Origin: an uncultured Clostridia bacterium
GTDB lineage: Bacteria > Bacillota > Clostridia > Oscillospirales > Oscillospiraceae
NCBI GenBank assembly: GCA_946006895.1
Contig: CAMFZO010000008.1
Span: forward strand, 1-20,967
Direction: 5' to 3'
Length of the DNA stretch: 20,967 bases
The notes beneath the pieces were generated by a model, which was given only the letters and a program-made list of their open reading frames with translations, did not search any database and was not told the DNA's origin. Position numbers and translations under genes: made by a program. Positions 7,048 to 14,624 of the stretch are shown here, piece after piece; position 1 is the first letter of the stretch; every line of letters starts with the position of its first letter.

Positions 7048-7965
7048 TCAATAGTTCAGCACACTTCCGCCGATAAATTCCCGCAGCAGGGAATCCTCCG
7101 GCACCAGCTCAGAGGCCACCTCCGGCAGCTCTCCCAAAACGCAGATCAGGTCCTCCAGGTCTGGATAGTCCGGCGCCAGGGCCTTCAGGTCCTCATAGAG
7201 GTAGCTGCGGTAGACGCTCATTTCGGCGGAATAGAAGGAGTCCACGCTGCAATGGGCCAGGGGCTTGAAGGGCATGATGTATTTCTGTTCGCCCCGGTCC
7301 ACGCGCTCCCGCATGGAGATGGTCTCCGTCAGCTTCCGTCCCCGTCCGGTACGGTCGCGCAGGAGCCGTCTGGCAAGGCGGATTTTCGACGGATGGAGGA
7401 CCTGCCCGCTGCGGGCGGTGATGCGGGTGCGGACGCTGACATAGAGGCGGGTGGTGCGGTCGGCGTAGCCCGTCACCTCGGGATTCAGAGCGTGAATCCC
7501 CTCCATGATGACCAGCTCTCCCGGCTTGCGGCGCAGGGTCCGGCCGTCAAATACCCGTTTGCTCTGTTTGAAATCATAGCGCGGCAGGAGGACCTCCTCC
7601 CCGCTCAGGATCTGCCCCAGCTGCTCCCGGAAAAACGGGATATCCACCCGGCTGGGCTTCTCCAGGTCCAGCTTGTTCTCTCTGAGAAGCACCAGTTCCT
7701 CCGGTGTCAGGGGAGAAAAATAGTCGTCCATCTGCAGGGTGTGAGTCTCCATGCCCATGCGGTCCAGCTCCCGTTCCAGGAGCAGGGCCGTGGTGGTCTT
7801 GCCGGAGCCGGAGGGTCCGGCAAGCAGGATCACAGGGCGCTGCCTGGCATTGGCGGCGACGATCTGCGCCGCCTGAAGGATCTGTTTCGAATAGTGCCGC
7901 CGGTCGCTTTCCAGCACGGCGGCGGGGTCCGCTGTCAAAAGCGCGGTCAGTTGGTCAGTGGTCAT
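7048..7965 (-). CDS. Uridine kinase-family nucleoside kinase
   Basis: This 305-residue enzyme is of the uridine kinase/phosphoribulokinase fold. The Walker A motif GPSGSGKTT is at residues 50-58, the MDDYF segment (79-83), typical of the substrate-binding and catalytic Asp region, follows, PRYDF is at 128-132, and the EGIHALN strand (155-161) replaces the usual EGI motif. It probably phosphorylates a nucleoside such as uridine or cytidine in the cytoplasm. It is about 100 residues longer than classical Udk, with an N-terminal helical extension (1-43) and a C-terminal tail, as in the clostridial nucleoside kinases of this group, so the exact substrate is uncertain. The ribosome binding site is GAGGAG just upstream of the start. 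It is transcribed divergently from the 5'-nucleotidase gene. Confidence 0.85.
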   Translation of the reverse strand: MTTDQLTALLTADPAAVLESDRRHYSKQILQAAQIVAANARQRPVILLAGPSGSGKTTTALLLERELDRMGMETHTLQMDDYFSPLTPEELVLLRENKLDLEKPSRVDIPFFREQLGQILSGEEVLLPRYDFKQSKRVFDGRTLRRKPGELVIMEGIHALNPEVTGYADRTTRLYVSVRTRITARSGQVLHPSKIRLARRLLRDRTGRGRKLTETISMRERVDRGEQKYIMPFKPLAHCSVDSFYSAEMSVYRSYLYEDLKALAPDYPDLEDLICVLGELPEVASELVPEDSLLREFIGGSVLNY

Positions 7966-8038
7966 TGCCCGGCTCCTCTTTTTCGTTTCGTTTTTTGCGG
8001 CAGGCCGTGTTTTTCGGAGATGCGGCCGCTATTTTATT

Positions 8039-8047
8039 ATTATATCA
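8039..8047 (-). promoter_or_regulatory. Extended -10 promoter of the kinase gene
   Basis: The minus strand reads TGATATAAT here, a perfect extended -10 element (TGnTATAAT). No good -35 box is seen at the usual distance, as is common for extended -10 promoters. It lies 74 bases upstream of the kinase start codon. Confidence 0.5.
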
Positions 8048-8189
8048 CAGCTTTCTCCGATTTTGGTATCCCCCTGCCTCCATTTTGTGCAAAGCGCCGA
8101 TTGATTGCTTTTTACTTTTCATTATTTGGCGGTCAAAGCGGGAGAAATTGTTCACTTTGCCTATTTTTTACATTCCGCCGTTTCCTTTC

Positions 8190-8218
8190 TTGCATGAGCA
8201 GGAAAAAAAAGATAAAAT
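8190..8218 (+). promoter_or_regulatory. Promoter of the 5'-nucleotidase gene
   Basis: TTGCAT (8190-8195) and TAAAAT (8213-8218) are 17 bases apart. AGGAGG at 8241-8246 follows, 7 bases before the ATG at 8254. The A-rich spacer is typical of strong Gram-positive promoters. Confidence 0.75.
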
Positions 8219-8253
8219 GATATTAATAAAACTATCATAAAGGAGGCAACATC

Positions 8254-11200
8254 ATGAAACATATCTTCAAACGCGGCCTCGCACTGCTATGTATGCTGAC
8301 TCTGCTCGTGGGCGTTCTGCCCGTGAGCGCTTCGGCTGCGGAGCTGGGCGAATTTACCGTACTCTCCACCACCGATATGCACGGACGCTGCTGGGACACC
8401 AACCTGCTCACCGGCGGCAGCGTGAGCAATTCCATGCTCAATGTGGCCACCGTCGTCGCCAAGATCCGCAGCGAAAAATCCAATGTCATTCTGATCGACA
8501 ACGGAGACACCTACCAGGGCACGCCCGTATCCTCCTATCAGCTCTCCCAGCAGGCCGCCGGTCTGACCGAAGACCCCAACCCCATGGCCCTTTCCATGGC
8601 GGAGATCGGCTATGACGTGTCCGTTCTGGGCAACCATGAGTTCAACTACGCCTGGAGCACCATGGAGGATGTCCGCTCCTATCTGGAGAGCCAGGACGTT
8701 TCCACTGTCACTGTCACCGCCAACCTCTACTATGACGGCTCCGACGGCGTCCACGCCAAGGGCGAAAACGTCTTCACGCCCTATGTCATGCAGACCGTCA
8801 CCGCAGGCGGCAAGGACTACAAGATCGCCGTCATCGGCTTTGAAAACACCGACTGCCCCCGCTGGGACGTAGCCGACAACTACCCCGGCATCGTCTTCAC
8901 CCACCCGGACAACACCTACGGCTCCATGGCCTGGGAGGCTGAGCGCTATATCGCTCTGGCCAAGGCTGACGGTGCCGACGCCATCATTGTCGCCTATCAC
9001 TCCGGTCTGGGCACCTCGGTCAAGCCCGAGGAGATCCAGTTCGGTGTCAACTCCGAAAACCAGATCCTGTCCATGATCGCCAACACCGAGGGCATCGACC
9101 TGGTCATCGCCGGCCACGACCATTCCACCAGCTATTCCGGCACCAAGTACGCCGACAAAAGCGGCAAGGAGGTCCCTGTGGTCAACGGCGGCGGCGTCAA
9201 TCTGACCTGCACCACCTTCTCCATCACCGACAGCGGCATCGAGTTTAAGGAACACAAGGATGTGGCTCTGTCCTCCGGCGCTGCCGACACCGCACTGAAA
9301 GCCAAGATCCAGCCCTACGCTGAAGCCGCCGACGCCTATGTCAGCCAGACCGTCGGCTCCCTGACCGGCACCTGGAACACCGTTACCAACTACTATCTGG
9401 AGCAGTGCGACGCCATGGACCTGATCAACCGGTCCCAGATCGCCCAGGGCAGCCTCCACATGGCGGAAAAATACAACACCGCCGAGAAGGTCAGCGCCCT
9501 CTATGCCGAAACGGGTCTGGATCATCTGACGGTGGATGTCTCCTCCACCTCTGTGGTCATCACCAGCGGCTACAAGGTTCAGGCCGGAGAGATGTCCATG
9601 AAGGACATCTACAAGCTCTACCGCTATGACAACACCCTTTATCTGGTGCCCCTGACCGGTCAGCAGATCAAGGACATCATGGAATTCAACGCCTCCGAGC
9701 GCCTGAGCGTCAACACCGCCAGCGGCCAGGCCGTTTTCGGCACCAAGGGAGACGACTTCACCAATCCGGTCTTCTACGGCCTGGACTTCACCTATGATAT
9801 GTCCAAGGAAGCCGGCAGCCGCGTGGTTATCGAGAAGTTTGCCGACGGACGGGCCTTTGATCTGAACAAGACCTACCTCATGGCCATCAACAACTATCAT
9901 CTGGGCAACGGCCCCTTCGCCGACTATTCCACGGAGGACGCGGTCTGGTCCCAGAGTGAGGACATGGAAGGCGGCGTGGTTCAGGACCTGATCGCCGAAT
10001 TCCTCAAGGCCAATCCCGACGGCGTCAGCCCCGCTCCCTCCAAGTGGGCTCTGACCTACACCGGCGAAATCACCACCGGTACCGCTGACGGCGCTTACAT
10101 CGCAGACCTGATCACCGACGCGGCCGACCTGGCTGACGGCGACAAGGTATTCATCCTCCATGTGGCCGGTTCCCAACTGGTCAGCACCGTCGCCGACGGC
10201 TCCAAGCTGGCTCCCTCTGCCGATGTGACCCTCGGCGACAAGCAGCTCGGCACCAGCGATGAGACCACCATGTTCACCCTGAAAAAGGGCAGCGACGGCT
10301 ATCTGCGTTTCATCGGCGCCGACGGCACCTACCTGACCTCCGCCCCCACGGGCAACGGTCTGAGCATGAGCGCCGAGAACGAATACAGTCTCTGGGAGCT
10401 GGAGGCCAAAGAGGGTAGCGAGGGCATCTTCCATGTCCACAACGTCAACGCCGCATACAACGGCAATACGAACCAGTATCTGGAGTTCTACGGTGGCTTT
10501 ACCACCTACGGCTTCCAGAGCGGCGGCGGTGCCTATGAGTACATGATCTTCCGCCTCTCCGGCAGCGGCCCCAAGCCCACGGAACCGACGGAGCCCACAA
10601 GCCCCACCGAGCCGACGGAACCGTCGAATCCCTTCGCCCCCTGCTCCCATACCTATCAGGCCTCTGCCGTTGCCGCCACCTGCACCGAGCCGGGTTACAC
10701 TCTCTACACCTGCTCCAAGTGCGGTGAAAGCTACCGCGGCAGCTTTGTCCCCGCTCTGGGCCACAACTTCGTCAACGGCACCTGCACCCGCTGCGGTGCC
10801 GCCGATCCGGACTACGTGCCCGTCGAGGAGTCGACGGAGGACCGTCCGCTCTACGCCTCCTTCCGCGATCTGGAAAAGGAAGCCTGGTACCGCGACGGCA
10901 TCGTCTACGCGCTGAAAAACGGCCTGATGAACGGCGTGGATAAGTATGTTTTTGATCCCGACGGAGAGGTCACCCGTGCCATGCTGGTCACGATCCTCTA
11001 CCGCGCCGCCGGCAGCCCCAATGCCAAGGGGCTGAAGCTCCCCTTTGAGGACGTGGAGCCGGGCACCTGGTACACCGACGCCGTCGCCTGGGCGGCAGAC
11101 CGGAGCATCGTCCTGGGTGTGTCGGACACCGAGTTTGCGCCAAATGCCTCTATCACCCGCGAGCAGCTTGCCGCCATTCTCTACCGCTACGTCGGCGAGC

Positions 11201-11439
11201 CTGCGCCCGCAGGCAACCTGGCCGCCTACATCGACGCCAAGGAGGTCAGCTCCTACGCCATCAACGCCCTGAAGTGGGCCATTGGTGAAAAGATCATCAC
11301 CGGCATCGACAACCGTCTTGCGCCTCAGGAGACCGCCACCCGCGCACAGATCGCCACCGTCTTCTTCCGTTTCCTGGATCCGGTGGCGGCGCAGGAATCC
11401 CAGGAGCGCCTGGAGAACGATCCCAACCCCTACGATTGA
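8254..11439 (+). CDS. Secreted SLH-anchored 5'-nucleotidase/2',3'-cyclic phosphodiesterase-type enzyme
   Basis: This 1061-residue surface protein has a signal peptide at residues 1-28 (cleavage near ASA-A). A calcineurin-like metallophosphatase domain runs from about 34 to 335, with the metal motifs D41-x-H43, DNGD 82-85, GNHE 126-129, H249 in HSG and GHDH 287-290 all present. A 5'-nucleotidase C-terminal substrate domain follows (about 365-590). Residues about 600-770 form a strand-rich, lectin-like region that I cannot name. A Pro-Thr-Glu linker (about 775-795) leads to a Cys-rich ribbon (from Cys797, with two further CxxC pairs), and three SLH domains (about 865-1050) for binding the cell-wall polymer. 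It probably hydrolyses extracellular nucleotides to nucleosides and phosphate. It has its own promoter and terminator. Confidence 0.92.
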   Translation: MKHIFKRGLALLCMLTLLVGVLPVSASAAELGEFTVLSTTDMHGRCWDTNLLTGGSVSNSMLNVATVVAKIRSEKSNVILIDNGDTYQGTPVSSYQLSQQAAGLTEDPNPMALSMAEIGYDVSVLGNHEFNYAWSTMEDVRSYLESQDVSTVTVTANLYYDGSDGVHAKGENVFTPYVMQTVTAGGKDYKIAVIGFENTDCPRWDVADNYPGIVFTHPDNTYGSMAWEAERYIALAKADGADAIIVAYHSGLGTSVKPEEIQFGVNSENQILSMIANTEGIDLVIAGHDHSTSYSGTKYADKSGKEVPVVNGGGVNLTCTTFSITDSGIEFKEHKDVALSSGAADTALKAKIQPYAEAADAYVSQTVGSLTGTWNTVTNYYLEQCDAMDLINRSQIAQGSLHMAEKYNTAEKVSALYAETGLDHLTVDVSSTSVVITSGYKVQAGEMSMKDIYKLYRYDNTLYLVPLTGQQIKDIMEFNASERLSVNTASGQAVFGTKGDDFTNPVFYGLDFTYDMSKEAGSRVVIEKFADGRAFDLNKTYLMAINNYHLGNGPFADYSTEDAVWSQSEDMEGGVVQDLIAEFLKANPDGVSPAPSKWALTYTGEITTGTADGAYIADLITDAADLADGDKVFILHVAGSQLVSTVADGSKLAPSADVTLGDKQLGTSDETTMFTLKKGSDGYLRFIGADGTYLTSAPTGNGLSMSAENEYSLWELEAKEGSEGIFHVHNVNAAYNGNTNQYLEFYGGFTTYGFQSGGGAYEYMIFRLSGSGPKPTEPTEPTSPTEPTEPSNPFAPCSHTYQASAVAATCTEPGYTLYTCSKCGESYRGSFVPALGHNFVNGTCTRCGAADPDYVPVEESTEDRPLYASFRDLEKEAWYRDGIVYALKNGLMNGVDKYVFDPDGEVTRAMLVTILYRAAGSPNAKGLKLPFEDVEPGTWYTDAVAWAADRSIVLGVSDTEFAPNASITREQLAAILYRYVGEPAPAGNLAAYIDAKEVSSYAINALKWAIGEKIITGIDNRLAPQETATRAQIATVFFRFLDPVAAQESQERLENDPNPYD

Positions 11440-11494
11440 TACGGAGCCATACTCCCCTTTGACCGGGGTATCCCAACGTCATAGCCCGGTCTGC

Positions 11495-11536
11495 AAAACA
11501 GCCAAAGTCTCTTTTGGAGGCTTTGGCTGTTTTTTG
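11495..11536 (+). terminator. Intrinsic terminator after the 5'-nucleotidase gene
   Basis: A perfect 13-bp stem, AAAACAGCCAAAG at 11495-11507 and CTTTGGCTGTTTT at 11521-11533, is followed by a T-run ending at 11535. Confidence 0.92.
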
Positions 11537-11581
11537 CGTTTTGAAACCGGCTTGTTTTTTCATTTTTCCTGTGATTTGCTA

Positions 11582-11610
11582 TTGCAATCATAATTTATTC
11601 CCCTTATAAT
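11582..11610 (+). promoter_or_regulatory. Promoter of the MATE-aroEK unit
   Basis: TTGCAA (11582-11587) and a perfect TATAAT (11605-11610) are 17 bases apart. The expected leader is about 35 nt to the ATG at 11652. Confidence 0.8.
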
Positions 11611-11651
11611 GTTTGGGTATGTGCAATGATTGAAAGAAAGCGACTGATGTA

Positions 11652-13052
11652 ATGGAACCCCTGAAGGAAAATAAAATGGGCGTGCGTCCCGTGGGTCGGC
11701 TGCTCTTGGCCATGGCCCTGCCCATGGCTCTGTCCATGCTGGTACAGGCCCTATATAACGTGGTGGACAGTGTGTTCGTCTCCCGTATTTCCGCCGTGGA
11801 CAACTACGCCCTCACCGCCGTATCCCTGGCCTTCCCCGTGCAGAATATCATGATCGGCGTGGCCTCTGGCATCGCCGTCGGCGTCAATGCCCTGCTCTCC
11901 CGGGGGCTGGGTGAAAAAAACATGGATCAGGTCAACCGCAGCGCCCTCAACGGTGCCTTTCTGACGGCCATCGGCACCCTGCTCTTTGTCCTCTTCGGCA
12001 TTTTCGGTGCCGACGTCTATATGCGCTCCCTCACGCCCGACGCTCAGACCATCGCCTATGGCGTGACCTATATCCGCATTATCTGCATCGTCTCCTTCGG
12101 CATTTTCGGAGAGATCCTCTTTGAGCGCCTGCTGCAGTCCACCGGCCGCACCGGCTACACCCTGATCACCCAGGGCACCGGCGCAGTCGTCAACATCATT
12201 CTGGACCCCATTCTGATCTTCGGTTATTTCGGTCTGCCCCGCATGGAGGTCGCCGGCGCCGCAGTGGCCACCGTCATCGGCCAGGTCGTCGCCTTTGTCC
12301 TGGCGGTCATACTGAATCACAAAAAGAACGTTGAGGTTCGACTGCATTTCCGGGGCTTCCGTCCCGACTGGAAGATGATCGGACGCATCCTGGGCATCGG
12401 CGTTCCCTCCATGATTATGGTCGCCATCGGCTCGGTGATGAATTATACCTTTAATCTGGTCTTGGGCACCTTCAACAAGGTCTCCGCCGGACTGGGCGAG
12501 GTGGGGAAAACGGTCTTCGGCGCTTATTTTAAGCTCCAGAGCTTCGTCTTTATGCCGGTCTTCGGCATCAACAACGCCGTCCTTGCCATCTCCGCCTATA
12601 ACTACGGCGCACGCAAACCCAAGCGCATCATGCAGGTCCTCCGCTGGGGCGTGCTGGGCGCAATGATGCTGATGCTCGTCGGCATCGTCCTCTTCCAGTT
12701 CTTCCCTGAGACTCTTTTGGGCTTCTTCAACCCCAGCCCCGATATGCTGGAGGTGGGCATCCCCGCCCTGCGTATTTTGTGCCTGCCCTTTGTCTTTGCC
12801 GCGCCCTGCATTATTTTCAGCGGCGTGTTTCAGGCCCTGGGCAAGAGCCTTTACAGTATGCTCGTTTCCATGGCCCGTCAGCTTCTGGTGCTGTTGCCCG
12901 CCGCCTACCTGCTCTCCCTGGCGGGGAACATCGACCTGGTCTGGCTGTCCTTTCCCATTGCGGAAATCGTATCTTTGGCGGTGTCCGCCATCCTGATGAT
13001 CCATCTCTACCGTCGGCGGATCAGGCCGCTGTACCGGGAGGAAGTAAGATGA
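11652..13052 (+). CDS. MATE family efflux transporter
   Basis: This 466-residue inner-membrane protein matches the multidrug and toxic compound extrusion family, which exports organic cations or drugs using a Na+ or H+ gradient. About twelve hydrophobic helices are visible. The N-terminal ENKMG...RLLLAMALPMALSMLVQALYN region is characteristic, and the second half repeats the pattern. The ATG at 11652 keeps the ENKMG segment that I recall as conserved in clostridial relatives, but its ribosome binding site is weak; a second ATG at 11676 has AAGGA seven bases upstream, so initiation there is possible. Its stop codon overlaps the start of the fused aro gene (ATGA at 13049-13052), implying translational coupling. 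The substrate cannot be predicted, and a link to shikimate metabolism is not evident. Confidence 0.92.
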   Translation: MEPLKENKMGVRPVGRLLLAMALPMALSMLVQALYNVVDSVFVSRISAVDNYALTAVSLAFPVQNIMIGVASGIAVGVNALLSRGLGEKNMDQVNRSALNGAFLTAIGTLLFVLFGIFGADVYMRSLTPDAQTIAYGVTYIRIICIVSFGIFGEILFERLLQSTGRTGYTLITQGTGAVVNIILDPILIFGYFGLPRMEVAGAAVATVIGQVVAFVLAVILNHKKNVEVRLHFRGFRPDWKMIGRILGIGVPSMIMVAIGSVMNYTFNLVLGTFNKVSAGLGEVGKTVFGAYFKLQSFVFMPVFGINNAVLAISAYNYGARKPKRIMQVLRWGVLGAMMLMLVGIVLFQFFPETLLGFFNPSPDMLEVGIPALRILCLPFVFAAPCIIFSGVFQALGKSLYSMLVSMARQLLVLLPAAYLLSLAGNIDLVWLSFPIAEIVSLAVSAILMIHLYRRRIRPLYREEVR

Positions 13053-14263
13053 AGTGCGGTTTACTCGGCGCCCACCTGGGCCACAGTCAGTCCCCAAGGC
13101 TTCACGCCATGCTGGGTAACTATTCCTATGAATTATTTGAGGTCGCGCCGGAGAAGCTGGACCGCTTTCTCCGCAGCGGTGGCTTTGACGCCCTCAACGT
13201 GACCATTCCCTACAAGCGGGCGGTAGTGCCCTATTGCGCGGCCCTCTCCGACGCCGCAAGGGCCATCGGCAGCGTCAACACCCTGCTGCGGATGCCCGAC
13301 GGCACCCTTTACGGCGACAATACGGACTACGACGGTTTCTCCCTGCTGCTGAAGCGAAACGGCGGCATCCGGCCCGGCGAAAAGGCCCTGGTCCTGGGTG
13401 ACGGCGGCGCGTCTGCCACGGTCCAGGCCGTGCTGCGGGACCTGGGCGCCCAGGTAGTCGTGCTCAGCCGCCGCGGTCCGGAGGATTACGCTTCCCTGCC
13501 CCGCCACAGCGACGCGGTCCTGGTGGTCAACGCCACCCCCGTGGGTATGTATCCCAACAACGGTCAGCGGCTCATCGACCTGGACGCCCTGCCGGGTTGC
13601 CGCTGTGTGCTGGATCTGGTCTACAATCCCCTGCGGACAAGGCTCATTTTGGATGCCGAGGAGCGGGGCATCCGCTGTGAGGGCGGGCTTTCCATGCTGG
13701 TGGGTCAGGGTGCCCGGGCCTGCGAACGCTTTACCGGGGAAACCGTTCCGGAGAGCCGTTGGGAGCAGATATTATGTAAACTTGAGCAGGAGGCGGAGAA
13801 CCTCATTCTCATCGGAATGCCCGGCTGCGGCAAAAGCACCGTGGGGCAGCTACTGGCGCAGAAGCTGGCCCGTCCGTTTTTCGACGCCGACGAGGAGCTG
13901 GTCAAGCGTCTCGGCTGTGATATTCCGGCCTTTTTTGCCCGGGAGGGAGAGGCGGCCTTCCGCGAAAGGGAAACCGAAATGCTGGCGGAGCTTGGCAAGC
14001 GCTCCGGCTGTGTCATCGCCACCGGCGGCGGTTGTGTGACCCGGGCGGAAAACTACGCTCTGCTGCATCAGAACGGCGTCATCGTATGGCTCCGGCGCGA
14101 CCTGGCGGCGCTTCCCACGGAGGGACGCCCCATCAGCCAGAGCACCGACCTGACAGAGCTTTACACGCGCCGCCGCGGGCTGTATGAGCGCTTCGCCGAC
14201 CACACGGTGGAAAACGACAGCGACCCCGCCGCGACAGTAGAAAAGATCGCGGAATTGCTGTAG
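13049..14263 (+). CDS. aroE-aroK: Bifunctional shikimate dehydrogenase/shikimate kinase (AroE-AroK fusion)
   Basis: This 404-residue fusion covers two consecutive steps of chorismate synthesis: NADPH-dependent reduction of 3-dehydroshikimate and phosphorylation of shikimate. The AroE part (1 to about 240) has the substrate motif HSQS (12-15), NVTIPYK with catalytic Lys56, SVNT with Asn77, NTD with Asp93, and the nucleotide-binding GDGGAS (117-122). The AroK part (about 251-404) has Walker A GMPGCGKST (256-264), an FFDADEEL segment with the metal and shikimate Asp residues, FRERE, ATGGGC, and the lid EGRP segment. Both sets of catalytic residues look intact. It is translationally coupled to the MATE gene by an ATGA overlap. 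An AGGAGG (13788-13793) sits at the domain junction without a good in-frame ATG after it. Confidence 0.93.
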   Translation: MKCGLLGAHLGHSQSPRLHAMLGNYSYELFEVAPEKLDRFLRSGGFDALNVTIPYKRAVVPYCAALSDAARAIGSVNTLLRMPDGTLYGDNTDYDGFSLLLKRNGGIRPGEKALVLGDGGASATVQAVLRDLGAQVVVLSRRGPEDYASLPRHSDAVLVVNATPVGMYPNNGQRLIDLDALPGCRCVLDLVYNPLRTRLILDAEERGIRCEGGLSMLVGQGARACERFTGETVPESRWEQILCKLEQEAENLILIGMPGCGKSTVGQLLAQKLARPFFDADEELVKRLGCDIPAFFAREGEAAFRERETEMLAELGKRSGCVIATGGGCVTRAENYALLHQNGVIVWLRRDLAALPTEGRPISQSTDLTELYTRRRGLYERFADHTVENDSDPAATVEKIAELL

Positions 14264-14315
14264 CTCCCCAGCGGCAGCCAAGCTGTCCAACACTTTCCAC
14301 CCAACACTTTCAGTC

Positions 14316-14386
14316 GTAGGGGCGACTACCAGCCGCCCGCCAATGACCGGTCTGCATCCAAACGGGCGGCTATTAGCCGCCCCTAC
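14316..14386. repeat. Long imperfect inverted repeat made of two GTAGGGGC palindromes
   Basis: The 24-bp arms at 14316-14339 and 14363-14386 are complementary except for 3 positions. Each arm is itself nearly palindromic, beginning GTAGGGGCG and ending GCCGCCCG when read outward-in. The right arm closely matches 5676-5699. The 361-bp gap between aroE-aroK and the PstS-like gene is filled by this element, the block at 14408-14498, and the leader of the PstS-like gene. Confidence 0.8.
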
Positions 14387-14407
14387 AGAGGTAGTGCGAT
14401 CCTTGTC

Positions 14408-14498
14408 GTAGGGCACGACCACCGGGCGTGCCGTATTTATTATTTGTCTGCGAAGCAGACACCATAGTCATTCCCCCTTAGTCCTTAGCCCTTAGCCC
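14408..14498 (+). repeat. Composite repeat: GTAGGGCACG palindrome plus hairpin-heptad copy 4
   Basis: This is the second full copy of the block at 5763-5844. It has the palindrome at 14408-14433, a perfect hairpin GTCTGC-GAA-GCAGAC (14446-14460), exactly ten bases, then four heptads (TTCCCCC, TTAGTCC, TTAGCCC, TTAGCCC; 14471-14498). It has one more heptad than the 5763 copy, which fits gain or loss of units. Confidence 0.85.
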
Positions 14499-14562
14499 TG
14501 CTTTTCCGTCATATGCACTCCGCGCATATTTTTCCATTTTATTTCTATTATATGGAACTATC

Positions 14563-14592
14563 CCTTCTGTCTGGCGTCTAACAGCCAGAAGG
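14563..14592 (+). promoter_or_regulatory. Inverted repeat in the leader of the PstS-like gene
   Basis: CCTTCTGTCTG (14563-14573) and CAGCCAGAAGG (14582-14592) pair over 11 positions with one mismatch around an 8-nt loop. It lies 33 bases upstream of the start codon. It could be an operator or a transcript hairpin; no T-run follows. A weak -10-like TATTAT lies at 14546-14551 but lacks a convincing -35 box. Confidence 0.4.
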
Positions 14593-14624
14593 TTATTCTA
14601 TATCATCCGAAAGGAGAATTCATA

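Noticed and set aside
5750..7054. Plus-strand open frame running through the repeat region and opposite the membrane-bound regulator
   Set aside because: It begins in dispersed repeats and covers the regulator gene in antisense. The minus-strand gene has clear domains and a ribosome binding site.
8287..10764. 825-codon open frame on the minus strand inside the 5'-nucleotidase gene
   Set aside because: It is a compositional shadow of the sense gene, which has intact metal-binding motifs, a promoter and a terminator. No ribosome binding site or known domain supports it.
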